Part shown: positions 1 through 7,620 of the stretch, piece after piece | Numbering within the stretch: the stretch's first letter is position 1 | How the letters are laid out: the number at the start of each line of letters is the position of its first letter | Source of the DNA: Aerococcus urinaeequi | Lineage (GTDB): Bacteria; Bacillota; Bacilli; Lactobacillales; Aerococcaceae | Direction of reading: 5' to 3' | Assembly (NCBI RefSeq): GCF_001543205.1 | Contig: NZ_CP014162.1 | Span: 496,001-560,000, forward strand | Length of the DNA: 64,000 nt | Notes under the pieces: model-generated | The model's database searches: none | Seen by the model: only the letters and a program-made list of their open reading frames with translations | Told to the model about the DNA's origin: nothing | Translations under genes and position numbers: made by a program

Positions 1-140
1 ACCTGCGCCATACCCCCAGTACCCCCACCGACAAGGGAATCAGGTACCAAGAAGAAATACAAACCAATGGTCATGCTTAAAGTCCCCAAAGTGATGATGA
101 ATAATTGCTGAATATCTATAGCTGCTAATACTTTTTTCAA
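1..140 (-). CDS. YitT-family membrane protein, 5' end only
   Basis: About 46 N-terminal residues are visible before the window edge. They contain a hydrophobic segment followed by FFLVPDSLVGGGTGGMAQ, which resembles the glycine-rich first loop of YitT (DUF161) membrane proteins of unknown function. The start is a TTG at 138-140, chosen because GAGAGAGAGG lies 7 nt upstream and no ATG fits. The gene runs off the left edge, so length and C-terminal domain are unknown. It is divergent from the ABC ATPase that starts at 353. The family assignment rests on a short stretch and is moderate. Confidence 0.6.
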   Translation of the reverse strand, partial: MKKVLAAIDIQQLFIITLGTLSMTIGLYFFLVPDSLVGGGTGGMAQ

Positions 141-177
141 TTTAATACCTCTCTCTCTTGTCCAATCTAATACACAA

Positions 178-206
178 AATATAACAAAATACCCTTGGGC
201 AATCAA
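178..206 (-). promoter_or_regulatory. Promoter of the YitT-like gene
   Basis: On the minus strand TTGATT (201-206) is 17 bp from TATATT (178-183), which is also preceded by TG in an extended -10 arrangement. It points to the TTG start at 140. Confidence 0.55.
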
Positions 207-254
207 TCAGCGACCCTCATTGTTTACATTACAAATTAAAGCTTGTGATAAAAG

Positions 255-283
255 TTGACAAAGTGACAATTTCAAATTAAAAT
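255..283 (+). promoter_or_regulatory. Promoter of the amino-acid ABC ATPase gene
   Basis: Consensus TTGACA (255-260), a 17-bp spacer and TAAAAT (278-283), about 70 nt before the start codon at 353. Confidence 0.65.
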
Positions 284-352
284 ACCATTAAATTTATCAA
301 TCGAAAATATACGAATAGATGAATAAGAATTAAATCCGAGAGGGATGAGAAA

Positions 353-1099
353 ATGGCTGAAACAACAGCAACTGCAAAAGTTATTGTAAATGATTTAAAG
401 AAAAGCTTCGGTAAAAATGAGGTCCTTAAAGGGATCGACTTAACCATTAACCAAGGTGAGGTAGTTTGTATCATCGGACCATCAGGGTCTGGTAAATCAA
501 CATTCTTACGTTGTTTAAACCGTTTAGAAGACATTAACGGTGGTGAAGTTTTAGTAGATGGCACAAATATTGCCGACAAATCTATTGATATTAATAAAGC
601 ACGTCAAAATATCGGCATGGTGTTCCAACACTTTAACCTATTCCCACATTTAAGCGTTTTAGAGAATATTACCCTTGCCCCGACTGAATTAGGTAAGACA
701 CAAAAAGATGCCAGCAAAGAACAAGCTTTGTCTTTATTAGAGCAAGTAGGCTTAGCGGATAAAGCAGAAGCTTTTCCAAACTCTTTATCTGGTGGACAAA
801 AACAACGTGTGGCTATCGCCCGCGCTTTAGCAATGAATCCTGACATCATGTTGTTTGATGAACCAACATCAGCACTTGACCCAGAGATGGTTGGTGACGT
901 ATTAAACGTAATGAAAGACCTTGCTAAAGAAGGTATGACCATGGTCGTTGTAACACATGAGATGGGCTTTGCCCGTGAAGTAGCTGATCGTGTGATCTTC
1001 ATGGACGGCGGATACGTTGTCGAAGAAGGTAAACCTGAAGACATCTTCAGTAACCCACAACACAACCGTACAAAAGAATTTTTAGACAAAGTTTTATAA
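353..1099 (+). CDS. Polar amino-acid ABC transporter ATP-binding protein (GlnQ type)
   Basis: This 248-residue ATPase would energise uptake of a polar amino acid such as glutamine or glutamate through a membrane permease. Visible motifs are Walker [10 protein letters not shown] (residues 42-50), Q-loop Q92, signature LSGGQ (145-149), Walker B IMLFDEP (165-171) and the switch histidine H202. The length is normal for the GlnQ/ArtP family. A GAGAGGG-type ribosome site precedes the ATG. No permease or binding-protein gene is adjacent: the gene has its own promoter and a terminator, so it must pair with components encoded elsewhere. The exact amino acid cannot be read from the sequence. Confidence 0.9.
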   Translation: MAETTATAKVIVNDLKKSFGKNEVLKGIDLTINQGEVVCIIGPSGSGKSTFLRCLNRLEDINGGEVLVDGTNIADKSIDINKARQNIGMVFQHFNLFPHLSVLENITLAPTELGKTQKDASKEQALSLLEQVGLADKAEAFPNSLSGGQKQRVAIARALAMNPDIMLFDEPTSALDPEMVGDVLNVMKDLAKEGMTMVVVTHEMGFAREVADRVIFMDGGYVVEEGKPEDIFSNPQHNRTKEFLDKVL

Positions 1100-1111
1100 T
1101 AAATAACGACA

Positions 1112-1152
1112 GAAAAAGGTATGTGATGTTTTCTATCACATACCTTTTTCTA
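1112..1152. terminator. Bidirectional terminator between convergent genes
   Basis: A perfect stem of about 15 bp (GAAAAAGGTATGTGAT with its complement) is followed by T-rich sequence in both directions. It separates the ABC ATPase from the convergent GNAT gene. Confidence 0.85.
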
Positions 1153-1167
1153 TGGTCACTTTAAATG

Positions 1168-1707
1168 CTATCTTACAGCACCATACAAGGCTTTGTCCGA
1201 AATACCTGAATTATTGGCTAAAGCTGCTTTTCGTAGCCCTTCATATTCGAAGTTTAAGGCTAAAGCCAGTTGTCTGTCAGCTTCATTTCGACTATCTTGA
1301 TCAAAAGACAAACGGTTCATTTGCACTTCTTTAAACAAGAAATGCACAATATTTTCTAAAGCTTCCTTCGCCAAACCTTGGTCTTTATAGGCTTGACCCA
1401 TACAGAAGGTTAAGTCTGCAGCCTGGGTGTCTTTATGCACTTCAGTCACTACGATTTCTCCTACCGCTTCTCCAGAAGATTTGTCTTCCACACACCATCT
1501 GTAGGTTTTACTTCTGTCCTTGCGTTTATCCCACTTCTCTAAAATGCTTTTACTATCAGAAACGGATTGGTGCTTGTCCCATGTAACAAATTCTGTATCT
1601 GCCGTATTCCCTGCCCAATTCTTGAACATGTCCTTGGCATCACTTGTTTTGAACTTACGTAACAATAGATGTTGCGTTTCTATTGTCTTGGTTCCTTTAT
1701 GATTCAT
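1168..1707 (-). CDS. GNAT-family N-acetyltransferase (RimJ/RimL-like)
   Basis: This 179-residue protein matches the Acetyltransf_3 pattern: an N-terminal LLLRKFKTSDAKDMFKNW segment, a central V-G-E-I-V strand and a GQAYKDQGLAKEA stretch that fits the acetyl-CoA pyrophosphate-binding loop, then a terminal MNRLSFDQDSRNEADRQLA segment. Such enzymes transfer an acetyl group from acetyl-CoA to an amine, often a protein N-terminus or a small molecule. The substrate is unknown. AGGGG lies 6 nt before the ATG. It is a single gene, convergent with the ABC ATPase. Confidence 0.85.
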   Translation of the reverse strand: MNHKGTKTIETQHLLLRKFKTSDAKDMFKNWAGNTADTEFVTWDKHQSVSDSKSILEKWDKRKDRSKTYRWCVEDKSSGEAVGEIVVTEVHKDTQAADLTFCMGQAYKDQGLAKEALENIVHFLFKEVQMNRLSFDQDSRNEADRQLALALNFEYEGLRKAALANNSGISDKALYGAVR

Positions 1708-1838
1708 AACTAACCCCTACTAACGATTTACTTGAAAATTCATGTAATCGATTCATATTTCACAATCTATTATAGCATGTTTTTCTAATGTAAAAATAGG
1801 ATTGTGAACTTTTTAAACATTCGAAACAAATTTAGTAC

Positions 1839-1867
1839 TTGTTTATCCCTGGTTTATGCCTTATAAT
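1839..1867 (+). promoter_or_regulatory. Promoter of trhO
   Basis: TTGTTT (1839-1844), a 17-bp spacer and consensus TATAAT (1862-1867) lie 52 bp before the trhO start. Confidence 0.7.
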
Positions 1868-1919
1868 GTAATCCGTAAAAACTCGCAGTCATACCTGCAA
1901 TATGATGGAGGAATAATAA

Positions 1920-2888
1920 ATGAATAATAACGAATTCCAGGTACTACTTTACTATAAATATGTACCTATTAAAGATGCAGAACAATTCGCCAAAGACGAA
2001 TTACAATTCTGTAAATCACTCGGCTTAAAAGGCCGTATTTTAATTGGTGATGAAGGGATCAATGGTACTGTATCTGGGCCAAAAGAAGCGACTGAACGCT
2101 ACATGGAACATATGCATGCTATGGAAGAATTTTCTGACCTATGGTTTAAAATTAACGAAGCGGATGACTACGCACACAAAAAAATGTTCGTACGTTACCG
2201 TGAAGAAATCGTTTCTTTAAACTTAGAAGAAGATTTAAACCCTAACGAATTATCTGGTACCCACTTAGATCCAGCTGATTTCCGTGAAGCAATGTTAGAT
2301 GAAGATACTGTTTTATTAGATACACGAAACGACTATGAGTATGATCTTGGTCACTTCAAAGGCGCTATCCGCCCTGATATCCGTAACTTCCGTGAATTAC
2401 CTGAATGGGTACGCGAAAACAAAGAAAAATTCATGGACAAAAAAGTCCTTGTTTACTGTACTGGTGGCGTACGTTGTGAGAAATTCTCAGGTTGGATGAT
2501 TCGTGAAGGTATCGAAAACGTTAGCCAATTAAACGGTGGTATTGAAAACTACGGTCAAGACGATGAAACTCGTGGCGACTTATGGGAAGGTAAAATGTAC
2601 GTGTTTGACGACCGCATCTCTGTACCAATCAACCATGTTGACCCATCAATCGTTGGTAAAGACTACTTCGACGGTACACCATGTGAACGTTACGTAAACT
2701 GTGGTAACCCTGAATGTAACAAACAAATCTTAGCTTCAGAAGAAAACCAAGAAAAACATCTTGGTGGTTGTACACACGAATGTCGTGTTCACCCACGCAA
2801 CCGTTACGTACAAGCTAAAGGTTGGTCTCACGATGAAATCGTTGCACGTTTAGCAGCAATCGGTGAAGAACTAACCGTAGAAGCATAA
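1920..2888 (+). CDS. trhO: tRNA uridine 5-hydroxylase TrhO (rhodanese domain)
   Basis: TrhO installs 5-hydroxyuridine at the wobble position of tRNA in the cytoplasm. This is established for the family (E. coli YceA, B. subtilis YbfQ). The 322-residue length is typical. The N-terminal acylphosphatase-like region contains [16 protein letters not shown] (38-53). The rhodanese domain has the active loop CTGGVRC (180-186), with C180 in the catalytic position. The C-terminal part carries a cysteine cluster ([13 protein letters not shown]) likely to bind metal. The start follows GGAGG. It is monocistronic, with its own promoter and terminator. Confidence 0.93.
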   Translation: MNNNEFQVLLYYKYVPIKDAEQFAKDELQFCKSLGLKGRILIGDEGINGTVSGPKEATERYMEHMHAMEEFSDLWFKINEADDYAHKKMFVRYREEIVSLNLEEDLNPNELSGTHLDPADFREAMLDEDTVLLDTRNDYEYDLGHFKGAIRPDIRNFRELPEWVRENKEKFMDKKVLVYCTGGVRCEKFSGWMIREGIENVSQLNGGIENYGQDDETRGDLWEGKMYVFDDRISVPINHVDPSIVGKDYFDGTPCERYVNCGNPECNKQILASEENQEKHLGGCTHECRVHPRNRYVQAKGWSHDEIVARLAAIGEELTVEA

Positions 2889-2898
2889 TTTAGAAATC

Positions 2899-2935
2899 AA
2901 AAGACCGCTAGGAAAACCCTGGCGGTCTTTTTGCG
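2899..2935. terminator. Terminator after trhO
   Basis: Stem AAAAGACCGC paired with GCGGTCTTTT, extended by TAGG/CCTG, loop AAAAC, followed by T5. Symmetry allows it to act also on the convergent ABC operon. Confidence 0.85.
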
Positions 2936-3081
2936 TCTAAAGAAAGACGATATTATTCATGATGAGTCCTTCATCACATCTTGGTGAGCTAGTTAGCCTA
3001 ACCACTAGAGACTAATTTATACTAATGATTTTGAATCACTATCATCATTTATGGAATACCATTTTATATACGGTCTCGCTC

Positions 3082-3885
3082 TCACCCTAGTATTAAAGCG
3101 TCATCGTTTAATGCACGTCCTGATTGTTTTTTGAACATGTCTAATAATTGTTGTACGGTTAATTGTTTCTTCTCTTCACCAGAGATATCAATCAAGATGC
3201 GGCCATTGTCCATCATCAACAAGCGATTACCCATTTGTATGGCTTGTTCCATATCATGTGTAATCATCAAGGCTGTTAATTGGTCCCGTTGGATAACTTC
3301 TTCAGTTAATTTTAAAACCATGTCCGACGTTTTAGGGTCTAAGGCTGCTGTATGCTCATCTAATAGTAAGACTTTTGGCTTTTTCAAAGTTGCCATCAAT
3401 AATGTTAATGCTTGACGTTGTCCACCAGAAAGCAATCCAACTTCAGCAGTTAATCTATTTTCCAAGCTTAAGTCCAATAGTTTCAAGGCTTCTTTAAATT
3501 GTTCACGTTGCTTGTTGTTGACCCCTCGTCCAAATCCAAATGAGTGTCCGCGACGGTCTGCAATAGCCATGTTTTCTTCGATAGTTAAGCGGCTAGCAGT
3601 GCCCATCCGTGTGTCTTGGAATACGCGTGATACTAGGCCTGCACGTTTGTTGGCAGTTAGGTTAGTCACGTCTTTATCTTCAATTTTAATAGTCCCTTGG
3701 TCTACCAATAGCGAACCGGCAATGGCATTTAGGAAAGTCGATTTTCCGGCCCCGTCCCCCCCAATAATGGTGATGAAATCCCCTTTTTCTACCTTTAGGT
3801 CGATCCCTTTTAATACGTGGTTTTCGTTTGGTGTTTTAGCTTCAAATGTTTTATGTACGTTTTGTAATGTTAATACGCTAGTCAT
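3082..3885 (-). CDS. ABC transporter ATP-binding protein (TrpZ/COG1101 type)
   Basis: This 267-residue ATPase has Walker A GGDGAGKST (42-50), Q90, signature LSGGQ (152-156) and a Walker B ending LLLDEHT. The DEH in place of the usual DEP is characteristic of the COG1101 group that works with TrpX/TrpY-type partners. It is last in a three-gene operon (binding protein, permease, ATPase), 15 bp after the permease, with AGGAG 8 nt before its ATG. The complex probably imports an aromatic amino acid. Streptococcal TrpXYZ is the family precedent and the aromatic leader peptide upstream supports it, but the substrate is inferred. Confidence 0.85.
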   Translation of the reverse strand: MTSVLTLQNVHKTFEAKTPNENHVLKGIDLKVEKGDFITIIGGDGAGKSTFLNAIAGSLLVDQGTIKIEDKDVTNLTANKRAGLVSRVFQDTRMGTASRLTIEENMAIADRRGHSFGFGRGVNNKQREQFKEALKLLDLSLENRLTAEVGLLSGGQRQALTLLMATLKKPKVLLLDEHTAALDPKTSDMVLKLTEEVIQRDQLTALMITHDMEQAIQMGNRLLMMDNGRILIDISGEEKKQLTVQQLLDMFKKQSGRALNDDALILG

Positions 3886-3900
3886 TGGTCAATCTCCTTT

Positions 3901-4800
3901 CTATGCTTCTTTACTTGTGATTGAATTTTTCACAACTTTTTTACCGTGTTGACGAACAGCTGGTACCCCAAGCGCTACGGCTAGGATTAAGGCTGAGAAT
4001 AGACGTACATCGTTTGGATTGAAGTTTAATTCTAATACCAATAGTAATAGTAATCGGTAAATGATTGACCCTAAAACAATCGCTAATAAGCGTTTAACAA
4101 AGGTGAGGTTTTTCCCGATGGCTTCACCAATGACTACTGAGGCTAAACCGATAACCATTGCCCCAACACCCATGTTGACATCTGCATAGCCGTTGTTTTG
4201 CGCTAATAAACCACCTGATAAACCAACTAATCCGTTGGCTACCATGAAGCCGATAATCTTTGTCCAGTCAGTATTGATCCCGTTGGCTTCACTCATCATG
4301 TAGTTATCACCTGTGGCACGGATGGCTAAACCAATTTGCGTATCGAAGAACCATTTAAGTAAGGCCACGATGGCTACAACAATGATTAAACCAATAACGA
4401 TAACTGCTAAAGTCTTGTCTTCAATTAATTGACGCATTTGAGTGACCAAAGTACTTTGACTTAATAATGGCAAGTTGGCTTGACCTAAAATACGTAAGTT
4501 AATAGAGTACAAACCAGTCATCGTAATAATGGATGCAATCAAAGCTGGCACTTTCAATTTCGTATGTAATAAACCAGTGATTAGTCCAGCACCTGCCCCA
4601 ATGACAAATGATAGTAAGGTGGCCATCCAAGGTTCCATGGCAAATTCAAAAATTAACCGTGATACCAAGGCTGCCCCTAAAGAAAACGACCCTTCAACTG
4701 TCATATCGGCCACATTTAGGATTCGGTATGTTAAGTAAACCCCCATCGCCAATAATCCCCATAACAACCCTTCTGATATACTGCCTAAAATAACACTCAT
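3901..4800 (-). CDS. ABC transporter permease (TrpY/COG4120 type)
   Basis: The open frame extends upstream to 4881, but the start at 4798-4800 (MSVILGS) is chosen. AGAGGA lies 8 nt upstream, and the longer version would overlap the preceding gene. The 299-residue product has about eight or nine hydrophobic membrane segments. It begins with GLLAMGVYLTYRILNVADMT, the usual N-terminus of this permease family, and contains VEGSFSLGAA. It forms the membrane channel for the neighbouring lipoprotein and ATPase genes. The intergenic distance to the lipoprotein gene is 22 bp, consistent with one transcript. Confidence 0.85.
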   Translation of the reverse strand: MSVILGSISEGLLWGLLAMGVYLTYRILNVADMTVEGSFSLGAALVSRLIFEFAMEPWMATLLSFVIGAGAGLITGLLHTKLKVPALIASIITMTGLYSINLRILGQANLPLLSQSTLVTQMRQLIEDKTLAVIVIGLIIVVAIVALLKWFFDTQIGLAIRATGDNYMMSEANGINTDWTKIIGFMVANGLVGLSGGLLAQNNGYADVNMGVGAMVIGLASVVIGEAIGKNLTFVKRLLAIVLGSIIYRLLLLLVLELNFNPNDVRLFSALILAVALGVPAVRQHGKKVVKNSITSKEA

Positions 4801-4822
4801 ATTAAAATCCTCTTTCTTCCCT

Positions 4823-5785
4823 TTATTCTGCCACTTGGATGCTGTCAGGATCGACGCCCAACGCTTCCGCCATGTCTTCATTTACGTATAATTCTAATTC
4901 TTCCGCTTGCTCAATCGGCATGGTCGAAGGATCTTCACCTTCAATTACCCGTGCTGCCATTTCAGCTGTTTGACGGCCCAATTCGTAGTAGTTTAATGAA
5001 TAAGTCGCTAGTCCACCATCTTCCACTTGGTCAATTGATCCAGCAACAACCGGTACTTGGTATTGTTCAGATACCGCACCAACCGTTGACGCTGCCCCTG
5101 CCATGATATTATCTGTTGGAATATATAACAGTTCCGCTTCTGACATCACAGAATTCAAGGCTTGTTGTACATCATTAGTTGAGGTGACCGTACGAATGAC
5201 TGGCGTTTTACCGGCCGCTACAATGGCTGCTTCAGCTTGTTCTGCTTGAATTTGCGAGTTGACCTCACCCGTGTTGTAGATGATGCCAACTTTTTCTGCT
5301 TCAGGTTTAATCGATATTAAGAGCTCAACTTGCTTCTCAACCGGCATCTGATCGCTTGTTCCTGTCACATTTCGGCCCGAACCCTCTAGTGATTCTGCCA
5401 AACCTGCTGTTATAGGGTCAGTTACGGCTGTAAAAAGGAGTGGTTTCTCCTCTTCCGTCACGGCTAGTGCCTGAATAGTTGGCGTTCCGATACCTAAAAC
5501 CAGCTCAGAATTCTTCAACAATTGTCCTGCCATTGGATACAAGTTGGCTTGCTGACCTTGGGCATTCATCCGGTGGTAAACCACATCAACACCCTCTTCA
5601 TAACCCAATTCGGTCATCCCATCAATAAAACCTTGCTCCGCATCATTTAAGGAATTGTGGTCCATAATCGATAAAATACCGATATCTAAAATGCCATTAT
5701 CTTCAGCATTCTCACAGCCAGCCGCAAAAATAGCTAAACTCGCTACTAATGTCACCAAGCCTTTCTTTAAGCTCAATCTTTTCAT
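4823..5785 (-). CDS. ABC transporter substrate-binding lipoprotein (TrpX/COG2984 type)
   Basis: The 320-residue precursor has a basic N-terminus, a hydrophobic stretch and a lipobox IFAAGC with C24 as the lipidated cysteine. It is therefore expected outside the membrane, anchored by lipid. The mature part follows the periplasmic-binding-protein pattern of COG2984: NSLNDAEQGF, FTAVTDPITAGL, a region with YIPTDN and a C-terminal ATYSLNYYELGRQ. Streptococcal relatives bind tryptophan or other aromatic amino acids. GGGGAG lies 6 nt before the ATG. It is first in the operon and directly follows the leader terminator at 5812-5854. Confidence 0.85.
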   Translation of the reverse strand: MKRLSLKKGLVTLVASLAIFAAGCENAEDNGILDIGILSIMDHNSLNDAEQGFIDGMTELGYEEGVDVVYHRMNAQGQQANLYPMAGQLLKNSELVLGIGTPTIQALAVTEEEKPLLFTAVTDPITAGLAESLEGSGRNVTGTSDQMPVEKQVELLISIKPEAEKVGIIYNTGEVNSQIQAEQAEAAIVAAGKTPVIRTVTSTNDVQQALNSVMSEAELLYIPTDNIMAGAASTVGAVSEQYQVPVVAGSIDQVEDGGLATYSLNYYELGRQTAEMAARVIEGEDPSTMPIEQAEELELYVNEDMAEALGVDPDSIQVAE

Positions 5786-5811
5786 TATTTACTCCCCTTT
5801 ACAATCAATCC

Positions 5812-5854
5812 AAAGAAAAAAGCACCTATCCAGATAAAATCTAAATAGGTGCTT
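5812..5854 (-). terminator. Leader terminator (attenuator) of the aromatic-type ABC operon
   Basis: On the minus strand AAGCACCTAT pairs with ATAGGTGCTT, continued by a second helix of 4 bp and a 3-nt loop, then seven T. It lies between the promoter and the first gene, so it must be bypassed for expression. The segment 5833-5843 is also exactly complementary to 5885-5895, giving an alternative pairing. Confidence 0.85.
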
Positions 5855-5884
5855 ATAGCGCTAAAATATCTAGCTATGCCACAA

Positions 5885-6004
5885 TAGATTTTATCTCTAC
5901 GTGGCCACTTGTTACGCAACAAAATGTTTAGCCATCATAGATACGGTTCAGTTGTTTACTGACGTTTGTATCTATGATCTAAAACAGATTTCATAAATAC
6001 AAAC
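5885..6004 (-). promoter_or_regulatory. Competing antiterminator and leader hairpins
   Basis: Four pairing segments are visible on the minus-strand RNA. Segment 1 (6004-5991) pairs with segment 2 (5977-5964) over 14 bp with a single G-U. Segment 2 can instead pair with segment 3 (5944-5934) over 11 perfect bp, closed by an inner TCAGT/ACTGA helix. The two pairings exclude each other. Further on, 5895-5885 is an 11-nt perfect complement of the terminator loop and flanks (5843-5833) and could act as antiterminator. Segment 1 starts at the last base of the leader-peptide stop codon. The complements are seen; the regulatory logic is inferred. Confidence 0.65.
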
Positions 6005-6060
6005 TACCTAAAATAGCTAAAGTAAAAGCGATTATTCGTATGTAGGCTGTTCATTTTCAT
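6004..6060 (-). CDS. Putative aromatic leader peptide
   Basis: An 18-codon ORF on the minus strand encodes MKMNSLHTNNRFYFSYFR and ends in TAG. GAGGGG lies 8 nt before the ATG. Five of the last seven codons are Phe or Tyr (TTT TAC TTT AGC TAT TTT AGG). It sits about 50 nt into the transcript predicted from the promoter at 6118-6146 and immediately before the competing hairpins. Its likely role is not as a protein but as a sensor: ribosome stalling at the aromatic codons would change which hairpin forms. It could also be a chance ORF, but its position, ribosome site and codon content argue against that. Confidence 0.6.
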   Translation of the reverse strand: MKMNSLHTNNRFYFSYFR

Positions 6061-6117
6061 CAATAAAACCCCTCGAATATGGCTGTCATTCATCTAGTTG
6101 CGTCTTTCAATAGCATT

Positions 6118-6146
6118 ATCATAGATTTAATTAAAAAAATTGTCAA
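6118..6146 (-). promoter_or_regulatory. Promoter of the aromatic-type ABC operon
   Basis: Consensus TTGACA (6141-6146), a 17-bp spacer and TATGAT (6118-6123). Predicted transcription starts near 6111, giving a leader of about 325 nt before the first gene. Confidence 0.75.
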
Positions 6147-6214
6147 GCCAATTCACATAGTTTTTTCATATTATTGCCTTTTTATAAGGTCGTTACCAGT
6201 TAAGGATTCTAAAC

Positions 6215-6243
6215 TTGCATAAACCACCCTTTTTCTTCATAAT
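6215..6243 (+). promoter_or_regulatory. Promoter of the lysA-like gene
   Basis: TTGCAT (6215-6220), a 17-bp spacer and CATAAT (6238-6243), 35 bp before the start codon. It is divergent from the ABC operon promoter. Confidence 0.55.
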
Positions 6244-6278
6244 GAGAGTAAGATTAAATTTAAAGGAGATAACAATTC

Positions 6279-7532
6279 ATGCAAAACAAACGTCCATTTA
6301 CCAGCCTGGCAAAAGTTGAAGAAATTGCTGCTGAAATCCCTACACCATTCCATTTATACGACGAAGCCGGTATCAGAGACCGCTGTCGTCGTCTGAAAAA
6401 AGCTTTCTCTTGGAACCCTAACTTCCATGAATATTTCGCTGTTAAAGCCACACCAAATCCACACGTATTGAAAATTATGCAGGAAGAAGGCATGGGCGTC
6501 GACTGTGCATCTTATACAGAACTTGTATTAGCCGACAAAGTTGGTTTCTCAGGCCACGATATCATGTTCTCATCTAACGTAACGCCAGCAGCTGACTTCA
6601 AAAAAGCAGCTGAACTTGGTGCGATCATTAACTTTGACGACATCACGCATATCGACTTCTTCAAAGAACACGTAGGCGAATTTCCAGAAACTGTTTGTAT
6701 CCGTTACAATCCAGGTGGGACATTCGAAGTTGCGAACGGCATCATGGACAACCCTGGTGACGCCAAATACGGTATGACACCTGAACAAACTCGTCAAGCC
6801 TTCCAAAAATTAGCAGACTATGGCGTGAAAAACATCGGTATCCACTCATTCTTGGTTTCCGGTTCGACATCAAACGAATACTATCCAAAATTAGCACGTA
6901 CATTATTTGAATTAGCGGTTGAGTTAAAAGACCAAACTGATTTAAATATCACCTTCATCAACCTATCAGGTGGTGTTGGGGTTGCTTACAAACCAGAAGA
7001 AACACCAGCAGACATCGACATCATCGGTGACGGCGTACGCCAAGCATACGAAGACATCATGCAACCAGCTGGCTTGGGTGATGTTGCCATCTTTACCGAG
7101 TTAGGTCGTTGGATGTTAGCTGAAAACGGTGGTTTAGTAGCCAAAGTCCTACATGAAAAAATCACTTACAAAGACTACCTAGGATTAGACGCATCTGCCT
7201 CTGACCTATTACGTCCAGCAATGTACGGCGCTTACCACCACATCTCTGTCTTAGGCAAAGAAGACGAAACTGCCGACCAAACATACGATGTAACAGGTGG
7301 TCTATGTGAAAATAATGATAAATTCGCTATCGACCGTCAATTACCAAAAACAAATATTGGCGACTACATCTGGATCCACGATGCCGGAGCCCACGGTGCC
7401 TCAATGGGTTACCAATACAACGCCAAATTGCGTTCAGCAGAAGTCATGTTAAAAGAAGACGGCACATTCAAACAAATCCGTCGCCCAGAAACACCAGAAG
7501 ACTACTTCGCAACAATGGACTTTAATTTCTAA
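6279..7532 (+). CDS. lysA: PLP-dependent decarboxylase, diaminopimelate decarboxylase-like
   Basis: This 417-residue protein belongs to the fold-type III PLP enzymes that decarboxylate diaminopimelate, ornithine or arginine. FAVKATPNP carries the PLP lysine (K56), INLSGGVG is the phosphate loop (228-234) and GGLCENNDKFA contains the catalytic cysteine (C343). Decarboxylation of meso-diaminopimelate to lysine is the most likely reaction. Two motifs are unusual: the usual EPGR is ELGR (274-277), and the usual HxHIGS is HSFLVSG (189-195). Substrate identity is therefore less certain. No other lysine gene is adjacent. AAAGGAG precedes the ATG. Confidence 0.75.
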   Translation: MQNKRPFTSLAKVEEIAAEIPTPFHLYDEAGIRDRCRRLKKAFSWNPNFHEYFAVKATPNPHVLKIMQEEGMGVDCASYTELVLADKVGFSGHDIMFSSNVTPAADFKKAAELGAIINFDDITHIDFFKEHVGEFPETVCIRYNPGGTFEVANGIMDNPGDAKYGMTPEQTRQAFQKLADYGVKNIGIHSFLVSGSTSNEYYPKLARTLFELAVELKDQTDLNITFINLSGGVGVAYKPEETPADIDIIGDGVRQAYEDIMQPAGLGDVAIFTELGRWMLAENGGLVAKVLHEKITYKDYLGLDASASDLLRPAMYGAYHHISVLGKEDETADQTYDVTGGLCENNDKFAIDRQLPKTNIGDYIWIHDAGAHGASMGYQYNAKLRSAEVMLKEDGTFKQIRRPETPEDYFATMDFNF

Positions 7533-7546
7533 AAAATATATCCAGT

Positions 7547-7582
7547 AAAAAGCGCCCGAACATGATGTTTGGGCGCTTTTTG
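7547..7582. terminator. Bidirectional terminator after the lysA-like gene
   Basis: A near-perfect stem AAAAAGCGCCCGAACA with its complement, loop TGA, flanked by T-runs on both strands. It separates two convergent genes. Confidence 0.9.
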
Positions 7583-7620
7583 CTTTATTCTTTTAGTTTG
7601 TGAACAATTAAGTCAGCCCT

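Noticed and set aside
604-1089. 161-codon antisense frame over the ABC ATPase gene
   Set aside because: It lacks a ribosome site and mirrors the codons of a clearly recognised gene. Similar antisense frames over lysA, proA, cps, tatD and metG were dismissed for the same reason.
4801-4881. Longer N-terminus of the ABC permease
   Set aside because: It would overlap the preceding lipoprotein gene and lacks family similarity; AGAGGA precedes the ATG at 4800.
5885-6004. T-box riboswitch in the aromatic-type ABC leader
   Set aside because: AAGTGGCCACG resembles a T-box slightly, but the TGGN-ACC arrangement is missing and the terminator arm does not complement it as in true T-boxes. The tyrS leader in the same window shows what a canonical one looks like.
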